This document shows positions 31,304 through 36,135 of a stretch of 36,135 nucleotides of DNA, in pieces. Both the position numbers and the translations under genes were made by a program. The stretch spans positions 1 through 36,135 of the forward strand of contig CAYSAM010000009.1 in the NCBI GenBank assembly GCA_964429015.1, in the 5' to 3' direction. Positions within the stretch are counted from its first letter, which is position 1. Each line of letters opens with the position of its first letter. The stretch is from MFAQ01 sp964429015. GTDB lineage: Bacteria; Patescibacteriota; Microgenomatia; UBA1400; MFAQ01. The notes under the pieces are model-generated. The model did not search any database, was not told the origin of the DNA, and saw nothing but the letters and a program-made list of their open reading frames with translations.

Positions 31304-31852
31304 CTAATCATCATCTTCTCTGTTTTGGTCCTCTCTTTTATCGTCTTCAGCTTTGTTATTTGTTGCTCCGGTAATTACCGCATTTGGATTATTGGGGTCA
31401 TAAAGATAAGAGGCTACTCTGCTTAAACCACTTCCATGTTTATTTTGATAAATTGTGCTCATATCAGCACCACAGTTAAAAATATCTCCACCTCCATGAG
31501 TGCCTCTCAAGCTTGTTATATCGTATTGTTTACCAAACAAGGTTACAAGGCAGCGATTAGTATTGTTTGTAAGGATAGTAGTCACTATTGGTTTTGCTGT
31601 CACCACGGCTTTGGGTACAGTAATTTTTGTGGGTGTAGTTTCCACTTTTGCCTCACCAAAGATACTGACTTTTCTTTCGCTATCTGAATTTATTTGGGGG
31701 GTAGTAATTACCACCTTCTCTTCCATTTTTTCTGGTCTGGTAGTTGCTTTTTTTATGGCTGTACTCGTAGTAACAGCTGTTGTCACCAGTAGTAAAGTAA
31801 TTAAAATGTTTTGACCCAAGTTTCCAATTAGATTTGCCATTAATTCTTTCAT
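31304..31852 (-). CDS. Membrane-anchored cytochrome b5-like protein, long
   Basis: An N-terminal transmembrane anchor (about 13-33 from this start), a Thr/Val/Lys-rich extended linker, a cytochrome b5-like domain (RCLVTLFGKQYDITSLRGTHGGGDIF and DMSTIYQNKH) and a strongly acidic Asp/Glu tail. The two histidines are 20 residues apart and two cysteines 26 apart, exactly as in the shorter neighbour. ATG 31852 is chosen because a TATAAT box (31860-31865, minus strand) ends seven bases ahead, giving a leaderless mRNA; an in-frame TTG at 31879 lies upstream of that box. First gene of the cluster. Confidence 0.8.
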   Translation of the reverse strand: MKELMANLIGNLGQNILITLLLVTTAVTTSTAIKKATTRPEKMEEKVVITTPQINSDSERKVSIFGEAKVETTPTKITVPKAVVTAKPIVTTILTNNTNRCLVTLFGKQYDITSLRGTHGGGDIFNCGADMSTIYQNKHGSGLSRVASYLYDPNNPNAVITGATNNKAEDDKREDQNREDDD

Positions 31853-31929
31853 CCTTTTAATTATATGGCCACCTGTCAAATGCGTAAAAGAGCCAAAAGT
31901 GTTAAAATATTGCGAACAATCAATAAAAT

Positions 31930-32712
31930 ATGAATAACATCAACGTTCCTAGCCTTCACAACAAGATCTTGGCTAAAGCCATAGAAAACATAAACGCAAA
32001 CGAAGAAATCTCTGCTCTTTGGGAAATGACCAACACCAACGCTCTAAACAGAATTGGTTTCTCGGACCACGGACCAGTTCACTTTCAGATAGTGGCTAAT
32101 ATTTCCCTCAAAATGGCTCGTATCTTACACAAAAACAAGGTGGAAATGGGTATAGTAAAGGATTATGGACTAACCAACGAGCACGCCGAGTTAGTTATAG
32201 TACTTGCAAGCCTTTTTCACGACTTAGGCATGAGTATAAACAGAGAGGGGCATGAAGAGTACAGTTTGTTTATCGCCTTTAGAATTATTGATGATGTTTT
32301 GGATTTTTTACCCACCAGAGAAAAAGTGATTGTCCGCGGTGAAACTCTCCACGCCATAATTAATCATAGAGATGATGGTAGACCAAAGACAGCAGAAGCA
32401 GCAATTGTTCGTATTGCTGACGCTCTAGATATGTCTGGTGGTCGCTCTCGTATACCTTTTGAAAAAGGTGAGGTCAATATTCACTCACTTTCGGCCTACG
32501 CTATTGATTCCGTAGAAATTATCGAAGACAAGTCACCTGAACTAATAAGTATCAACATTTATATGAACAACTCCTCTGGCTTGTTTCAGGTAGACGAGCT
32601 ACTCAAGGAGAAAATAAAAGACTCTGGTATTGAAAAGCTTATTTCAGTCAAAGCATATGTAGTGGGGGACACTGAGAAGAAACTAATCACTGAATTTGTG
32701 GTAAAGAAATAA
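31930..32712 (+). CDS. HD-domain phosphohydrolase
   Basis: Metal-dependent phosphohydrolase of the HD superfamily, 260 residues. The metal ligands are visible: His47 (SDHGPVH), the doublet His97-Asp98 (LFHDLG), His108, His146 (INHRDD) and Asp164 (RIADALD), where the helix pattern AAIVRIADALDMS is typical. A beta-rich C-terminal part (about 185-260) follows. Related proteins are annotated only as HD phosphohydrolases; a nucleotide substrate is likely. It stands alone with a terminator, divergent from the cytochrome cluster. Confidence 0.87.
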   Translation: MNNINVPSLHNKILAKAIENINANEEISALWEMTNTNALNRIGFSDHGPVHFQIVANISLKMARILHKNKVEMGIVKDYGLTNEHAELVIVLASLFHDLGMSINREGHEEYSLFIAFRIIDDVLDFLPTREKVIVRGETLHAIINHRDDGRPKTAEAAIVRIADALDMSGGRSRIPFEKGEVNIHSLSAYAIDSVEIIEDKSPELISINIYMNNSSGLFQVDELLKEKIKDSGIEKLISVKAYVVGDTEKKLITEFVVKK

Positions 32713-32713
32713 A

Positions 32714-32739
32714 AAAAAGCCTGGTAAACCAGACTTTTT
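32714..32739 (+). terminator. Rho-independent terminator
   Basis: CTGG-TAAA-CCAG core flanked by an A run and a T run that pair with each other, so it can work in both directions. Confidence 0.8.
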
Positions 32740-32744
32740 CATTT

Positions 32745-32845
32745 GTGAGGTGTTATAACGAAGTTCGGACCTATTTTCAACAAAACTTCTAGTTATTGGC
32801 TCACCGCTCGGCAAAATTGCCTCGCGGTTCGCCAACCCCGCCTGC
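32745..32845 (+). repeat. 101-bp inverted repeat, left arm
   Basis: Identical, base for base, to the reverse complement of 34471-34571. It starts at GTGAGGTG just after a terminator and ends at CCCGCCTGC. The repeat contains an imperfect hairpin around GGCAAAATTGCC. It is GC-rich at one end and has no obvious gene. Confidence 0.95.
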
Positions 32846-32849
32846 CGAC

Positions 32850-32871
32850 GGGGTATTACCGGTCGCGCGAC
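32850..32871 (+). repeat. Segment shared with the recombinase 3' end
   Basis: GGGGTAT-TA-CCGGTCGCGCGAC matches, apart from the inserted TA, the reverse complement of 36072-36091 inside the serine recombinase gene. It includes the 10-bp palindrome GTCGCGCGAC. Confidence 0.6.
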
Positions 32872-32877
32872 ACCCCT

Positions 32878-32891
32878 GCCTGCCGGCAGGC
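32878..32891. repeat. GC-rich palindrome
   Basis: GCCTGCCGGCAGGC, a perfect 14-bp palindrome typical of dispersed intergenic repeats in Patescibacteria. Confidence 0.6.
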
Positions 32892-32952
32892 TGGTCCCCT
32901 CCAACTGCGGTTGTCGGTGAGCATACAAGTTCAGTATCCCGCCCTCCTTGTC

Positions 32953-32973
32953 ATTCCGGACTTGATCCGGAAT
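32953..32973. repeat. REP-like palindrome
   Basis: ATTCCGGA-CTTGA-TCCGGAAT. One frame reads CHSGLDPES, a well-known false peptide produced by dispersed palindromic repeats in many bacteria. Confidence 0.65.
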
Positions 32974-33013
32974 CTATATAGATCAAACCTCCATTCCAAT
33001 TCGGTCGGGATGA

Positions 33014-33228
33014 TTTGCCTTTCGGCAAAGTGGCGAAACTCATCGCCACTTTTATATGTTCGCCACAACTTCACATCTAGTGATTGTGTCGAAACTGTCT
33101 CAAATATGGCTCGTTTTATCAATACTCGCCATAATAATATCATCTAGTTAGGAGAAGATTTTACTAGCTGATATTTAAGAATTGAGACAGCTTTGGCCTA
33201 TCGACCAAAGTGCCTGCTTCACAGGCAC
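33014..33228. ncRNA. Candidate structured RNA or folded DNA tract
   Basis: Five hairpins in 215 bp: TTTGCC/GGCAAA (33014-33029), AAGTGGCGA/TCGCCACTT (33028-33051), ATATCATCTAGT/ACTAGCTGATAT with one mismatch (33137-33174) enclosed by CTGTCTCAA/TTGAGACAG (33095-33103 and 33182-33190), CTTTGG/CCAAAG (33191-33210) and GTGCCTG/CAGGCAC (33210-33228). It matches no RNA family I know (not RNase P, tmRNA, SRP or 6S). Strand and transcription are unknown. Confidence 0.3.
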
Positions 33229-33278
33229 AATAAAAATACTTATTCTATGTTCAAGACTAAATAGGGGCAAGAAGCTGT

Positions 33279-33755
33279 TTATACGGCTGGTTTCGCTTCC
33301 TTACTCTGAGCTAATCTAATAGCCTCAGATAGGTCCTTGACTAGTTCAATTCGCTTTTCCTTAACACCTTCCATTCCAAAATTTTGTAGCAGTTCAGATA
33401 CGTCATTCAGACGAACAATAACCTCATCAGCTGTTAAGTTTTCCTGTTTAGGGTATTTTTCAAGTATCTCTTTGTTTGTCATTTGTCGACCCTCGTTACC
33501 GTTCCAGCCAAACTGATGATTTGTAATCAAGCGCCCAACCTCAGCCATGCCAGCCAAGCTATTAACAGGATAACCACTCTCAATTAACGCTGGCTTTGGA
33601 TCATCTGATCCGCCAATGTAATAGTCTAAAAATTTACCGCTTCCAGCACTATCAACCTTGTCTTTCGAAAAAAGAGTGTCTCCCAAAACCTTCGCCTCAC
33701 TATCTACACTAGATGTAGCGACTTCTGTTTTTAATCCATCGGTTAAATCAGGCAT
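33279..33755 (-). CDS. Hypothetical protein, 158 aa, inside the inverted repeats
   Basis: No family recognised. Soluble, with an acidic, Ser/Asp-rich first third, a middle stretch FLDYYIGGSDDPKPALIESGYPVNSLAGM and GWNGNEGRQMTNKEILEKYPKQ, and a helical C-terminus (VIVRLNDVSELLQNFGM, RIELVKDLSEAIRLAQ). It has no ribosome-binding site; it diverges over 40 bp from the 162-residue gene, and both lie between the 101-bp inverted repeats, so they appear to travel or be regulated together. Confidence 0.72.
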   Translation of the reverse strand: MPDLTDGLKTEVATSSVDSEAKVLGDTLFSKDKVDSAGSGKFLDYYIGGSDDPKPALIESGYPVNSLAGMAEVGRLITNHQFGWNGNEGRQMTNKEILEKYPKQENLTADEVIVRLNDVSELLQNFGMEGVKEKRIELVKDLSEAIRLAQSKEAKPAV

Positions 33756-33770
33756 GTTACAATAAAATTG

Positions 33771-33791
33771 ATATTAATATACTAAAGTATA
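33771..33791. promoter_or_regulatory. Divergent promoter/operator palindromes
   Basis: ATATTAATAT (33771-33780) overlaps TATACT-AA-AGTATA (33778-33791), which ends four bases before the ATG at 33796. TATACT reads on both strands. This is a likely shared control site for the two unknown genes. Confidence 0.45.
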
Positions 33792-33795
33792 CAAC

Positions 33796-34284
33796 ATGGA
33801 AAATGAACTAAGATTATCTCCTGCCGATGAGAATTTCACGGTTTCTTCAAGAATTGAAAAGAAATATTCTCATTCCTTCACAAAAATGGATATATCTACA
33901 AACGATAAAGAAAATCAGGAAAAGGTATCAATTCTAGTAACAGAACCAAGAGAGCTAAATCTTCTAGAAAAAACAGGAGATGCATTAAGAAAAAGAAAGA
34001 ATGGACAAAAACAAATATTAGTTATTGGTAATGGGGATGTCTATGAAGTGAGAACTAACGGACAGTTTTCGGAGCGTAATAGAGAAGAAAACTTGGCTGA
34101 TGTGGTCGGCGAAATACCAGTACAACATAGCTGGAACTATGGAGAAACACATTTTGTTCGACAGGCATACAAAGGAACAACAAGTGATACTGATAATATA
34201 ACGTTGAAATATATAGGAAGATATCAAGACCCGCTTGATCCGAAGAGAACTGCTGAAAAATATCTAATGTTGCAATTAGACTGA
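33796..34284 (+). CDS. Hypothetical protein, 162 aa, inside the inverted repeats
   Basis: No family recognised. A Lys/Ser/Asn-rich N-terminal third precedes a beta-rich part: KQILVIGNGDVYEVRTNGQFSERNREENLADVVGEIPVQHSW, then THFVRQAYKG and NITLKYIGRYQDPLDPKRTAEKYLMLQLD. No signal peptide or membrane segment. It has no ribosome-binding site; leaderless expression from the palindromic region is likely. Divergent partner of the 158-residue gene. The pair might be a toxin-antitoxin-like or accessory module, but no known motif supports this. Confidence 0.72.
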   Translation: MENELRLSPADENFTVSSRIEKKYSHSFTKMDISTNDKENQEKVSILVTEPRELNLLEKTGDALRKRKNGQKQILVIGNGDVYEVRTNGQFSERNREENLADVVGEIPVQHSWNYGETHFVRQAYKGTTSDTDNITLKYIGRYQDPLDPKRTAEKYLMLQLD

Positions 34285-34412
34285 TAAAAATCCTCCCCCT
34301 AAGGTTTTAGAAAATTTCTGTGGACTGTTATATATATTCTGTCCTGAGTAATAAGGAAGTTTTAAGTAATAACATATATTATAGGAAAAGTTTTGCGTTG
34401 GCGGTTCTTTTT

Positions 34413-34470
34413 GCACCACTGCGGTGGTGCCGTTCGAGCCGATGTTGGAGTTTATCCCGCTGCGGCGGGA
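34413..34470. repeat. Two TGCG-loop hairpins
   Basis: GCACCAC-TGCG-GTGGTGC (34413-34430) and TCCCGC-TGCG-GCGGGA (34455-34470). Between them lies GTTCGAGCCGATGTT (34432-34446), the reverse complement of 36120-36134 in the recombinase gene. A third hairpin with the same loop lies at 36093-36116. Confidence 0.6.
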
Positions 34471-34571
34471 GCAGGCGGGGTTGGCGAACCGCGAGGCAAT
34501 TTTGCCGAGCGGTGAGCCAATAACTAGAAGTTTTGTTGAAAATAGGTCCGAACTTCGTTATAACACCTCAC
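34471..34571 (-). repeat. 101-bp inverted repeat, right arm
   Basis: Exact reverse complement of 32745-32845. The two arms enclose 1625 bp with two genes. Confidence 0.95.
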
Positions 34572-34719
34572 CTTGCAGAAATTTTCCGAAACTTTCGGAT
34601 CAGTCGCCCGTGCGCCCGCCCACGCACGGAGCGATGCTCAGGTCTTTTAAGTTGTTTACTATTCAAAAAGAAAAAGAACCGCCAACGCAAAACGGGGAAC
34701 AAGACATTGTTTGTTTCTC

Positions 34720-34789
34720 GTACTCTTTCGGGAAATATATGGTTAAATGAATATAGAGTGAAATACATATTATATTGTCGAAAGAGTAC
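34720..34789. promoter_or_regulatory. Inverted repeat centred on the recombinase start
   Basis: GTACTCTTTCG (34720-34730) and CGAAAGAGTAC (34779-34789) are an exact 11-bp inverted repeat, with weaker AT-rich symmetry continuing inwards. The centre falls at about 34754, beside the GTG start. Attachment sites of large serine recombinases are commonly next to the recombinase gene and partly symmetric, so this may be a binding or attachment site, or an autoregulatory operator. Confidence 0.5.
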
Positions 34790-36135
34790 CGATGAAAAAG
34801 ACAAACAAGTCTTGTCAATTGAAGCGCAGATTGCTGAATTACATGAGTTCGCCAGCAGAGAAAAGCTTGAGATAGTCGCCACTTTCTCGGAATCAAGAAC
34901 TGCCAAAAGCCCAGGCAGACCAGTTTTTAAAGAAGTCTTAAGTAAAATCGAAAGTGGCGAAGCCGACGCCATTCTTAGTTGGCATCCCGATAGACTTGCT
35001 CGCAATTCTATCGATGGCGGATACCTTATTTATCTTCTCGACACAGGCAAACTCCTTGACCTCAAGTTTCCTTCCTTCTGGTTTGATAACACTCCGCAAG
35101 GAAAATTTATGCTCAACCTTGCTTTCGGTCAAAGTAAGTATTACGTCGATAACCTCAGTGAAAATGTCAAACGAGGTCTCCGCCAAAAAATCAGAAACGG
35201 CGTCTGGCCTTCTCAAGCTCCATATGGCTACCTTAACAACAAAGCCACTCGAGGCATTGAGCTAGACCTAGAAAAATTCAAAGTCGTGAAAAAAGCCTTC
35301 GAAACATTCGCCAAAGAAAAAGTTTCCTTCACCGATGTTTCACATTTATTAGCTAAAGGTGGCATTTTCAAAAGAAGTGGTAAACCAGTTGGCATTAGCC
35401 AAGTCCATAAAATGCTCACCAACCAGTTCTACATCGGTATCATGGTGTATAACGGCGAATATTTCGAAGGCAAACACGAAACATTCATTTCGAGAAAACT
35501 CTTTAATACGGTAAAGAAAAAACTGGAACAAAAAGGAGTCTCGAAATTCAAAAATCACGACTTTGCTTTTTCCGGTCTCATGCGTTGTGGCGAGTGTGGC
35601 GCTTGTATTACGGCTGAGACTCACACCAAGCGTTACAAACACGGTGGCACACAAATCTTCAAGTATTATCGTTGCACCAAAAAACTCAAACCCTGTTCTC
35701 AGCCGTACTTAGAAGAAACAAAATTGAAAGATCAGTTAATCGGATTTGTTTCTTCTGCCACCCTTCCACAAGCATGGAAGAAAGACTGGCTCAACTGGCT
35801 CGAGCGAGATAGAGTCTTGGATCAGCAATCTGCGGACACTCTACTAATCAAACTCAAGTTTGATATTCAAACGATAGACGGAAAACTAAATCTCCTCCTA
35901 GATAGCTATCTTGATGGCACTATCGACTCTCAAACTTACAAACAGAAGAAAAACGAACTGTTTACTTCCAAACAAAAACTTGAAAGCAAGATAGCTACAA
36001 CGAAAGCAGGTGGTTCGACTTGGCTCGAACCCATGACCGAATTCGTACATTGCGCCCTACAGGCGCAAAAAGTCGCGCGACCGGATACCCCTAGCGAAGA
36101 TTTGCGAATCTTCGCTAAAAACATCGGCTCGAACT
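34758..36135 (+). CDS. Large serine recombinase, 3' end beyond window
   Basis: Site-specific DNA integrase of the large serine recombinase family; 459 codons are visible with no stop. The N-terminal catalytic domain starts ILYCRKSTDEKDKQVLSIEAQ with nucleophile Ser10 and Arg8, and has PDRLARN (Arg79, Arg82). A recombinase domain (about 150-260) follows, then a zinc ribbon (Cys277, Cys280, Cys306, Cys313) and a coiled-coil region (about 360-415). The start is GTG, at the correct distance from the catalytic Ser; no ribosome-binding site is seen. The last visible part (IFAKNIGSN) is near the normal end of such proteins. The DNA of the 3' end is packed with hairpins (36050-36116). It is the likely mover of this island. 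Confidence 0.93.
   Translation, partial: MKYILYCRKSTDEKDKQVLSIEAQIAELHEFASREKLEIVATFSESRTAKSPGRPVFKEVLSKIESGEADAILSWHPDRLARNSIDGGYLIYLLDTGKLLDLKFPSFWFDNTPQGKFMLNLAFGQSKYYVDNLSENVKRGLRQKIRNGVWPSQAPYGYLNNKATRGIELDLEKFKVVKKAFETFAKEKVSFTDVSHLLAKGGIFKRSGKPVGISQVHKMLTNQFYIGIMVYNGEYFEGKHETFISRKLFNTVKKKLEQKGVSKFKNHDFAFSGLMRCGECGACITAETHTKRYKHGGTQIFKYYRCTKKLKPCSQPYLEETKLKDQLIGFVSSATLPQAWKKDWLNWLERDRVLDQQSADTLLIKLKFDIQTIDGKLNLLLDSYLDGTIDSQTYKQKKNELFTSKQKLESKIATTKAGGSTWLEPMTEFVHCALQAQKVARPDTPSEDLRIFAKNIGSN
36050..36134. repeat. Hairpin cluster inside the recombinase gene
   Basis: TTGCGCC/GGCGCAA (36050-36068), palindrome GTCGCGCGAC (36072-36081), and a 10-bp stem with loop TGCG (36093-36116). The next 15 bases (36120-36134) recur inverted at 34432-34446. 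All of this is within coding sequence. Confidence 0.65.

Larger units (their letters stand above)
32713..33278. other. 566-bp gene-free stretch with repeats and hairpins
   Basis: It holds, in order, the HD-gene terminator, one arm of the 101-bp inverted repeat, two GC-rich palindromes, a REP-like palindrome and a chain of five hairpins up to 33228. The short open frames here follow the repeats and have no coding character. This stretch is clearly richer in GC than the rest of the window up to about 32940. Confidence 0.7.
34390..34693. mobile_element. MITE-like unit with 23-bp terminal inverted repeats
   Basis: 34390-34412 is the exact reverse complement of 34671-34693. The 304-bp unit carries no gene and is full of hairpins, which fits a miniature inverted-repeat element. 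No target-site duplication could be made out at its edges. It contains the right 101-bp arm. Confidence 0.5.
34285..34757. other. 473-bp gene-free stretch with nested inverted repeats
   Basis: It holds a 304-bp unit with 23-bp terminal inverted repeats (34390-34693), two TGCG-loop hairpins, the right 101-bp arm, a palindrome TCCGAAA-C-TTTCGGA (34585-34599), a hairpin CCGTGCG/CGCACGG (34608-34629) and the left half of an inverted repeat around the recombinase start. Open frames here are by-products of the repeats. Confidence 0.7.

Noticed and set aside
31853..31879. TTG start of the long cytochrome b5-like gene
   Set aside because: A TATAAT box lies between it and the ATG at 31852, and there is no ribosome-binding site.
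32683..33147. Overlapping small open frames on both strands reading like LANREAILPSGEP and CHSGLDPES
   Set aside because: They are translations of inverted repeats and REP-like palindromes; the first recurs only because the 101-bp arm recurs.
33279..34284. Toxin-antitoxin call for the two genes between the inverted repeats
   Set aside because: They are divergent and not in an operon, larger than usual, and have no known toxin or antitoxin motif.
34320..34750. Open frames of 67 and 108 codons upstream of the recombinase
   Set aside because: Composed of hairpin and repeat sequence, no ribosome-binding site, and the longer one runs through the 101-bp arm.
34568..35005. Minus-strand open frames over the recombinase
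   Set aside because: Antisense to a clearly coding serine recombinase; no family signal.
1..36135. CRISPR array
   Set aside because: No regularly spaced direct repeats were found; the repeats present are inverted pairs and palindromes, and no cas gene is seen.

Overview
This window looks like a piece of a small, AT-rich genome from the Candidate Phyla Radiation (Patescibacteria), possibly Microgenomates or a near relative. The reasons are very tight gene packing, many short proteins with no recognisable family, no outer-membrane genes, a MacAB-like exporter with no outer-membrane partner, and many promoters placed so that the mRNA would start at or next to the start codon. TGA ends several genes (gatA, for example), so the standard bacterial code is used, not the recoded one of Gracilibacteria/Absconditabacteria. 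Lineage is inferred from style and gene content only.

Layout. 1-4600: a cut tRNA, an RRM RNA-binding protein, LemA and HtpX, an unknown protein, an ABC-F ATPase and two tiny membrane proteins. 4700-8650: the gatC-gatA-gatB operon for transamidation of Glu-tRNA(Gln)/Asp-tRNA(Asn), overlapping a stand-alone ppGpp-hydrolase-like HD protein, then a small unknown gene. 8700-14350: an alkyltransferase and an aldo/keto reductase diverging from a shared palindromic -10, a small membrane protein, then dnaE and rplS. 14345-20200: an NrtR-like Nudix protein with a small membrane protein, an unknown gene, an FMN reductase divergent from an HxlR-type regulator, and a three-gene MacAB-like exporter. 20230-24570: TspO, an unknown membrane protein, two genes of a Cys-rich family each preceded by a seven-residue leader peptide, a YjjX-like NTPase, a Nudix hydrolase and a DUF1697 protein.

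24600-29200 is a complete-looking restriction-modification locus resembling the type IIS Alw26I/Eco31I/Esp3I group: an N6-adenine methyltransferase, a circularly permuted C5-cytosine methyltransferase with no visible target-recognition domain, and a convergent HNH endonuclease. Its promoter has a 15-bp palindrome lying over the -35 box. 29300-31860 holds an electron-transfer cluster in which a ferric-reductase-like flavocytochrome sits between two exported cytochrome b5-like proteins.

32700-36135 is an accessory island. Two unknown divergent genes lie between perfect 101-bp inverted repeats. Around them are a dense tract of hairpins, a 304-bp MITE-like unit with 23-bp terminal inverted repeats, and a large serine recombinase that runs off the window end. 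An inverted repeat is centred on the recombinase start codon, and sequences in its 3' end recur upstream in inverted orientation.

The strongest candidates for something undescribed are the duplicated leader-peptide arrangement with its Cys-rich proteins, the methyltransferase without a recognition domain, and the inverted-repeat island. No CRISPR array or prophage structural gene was seen.
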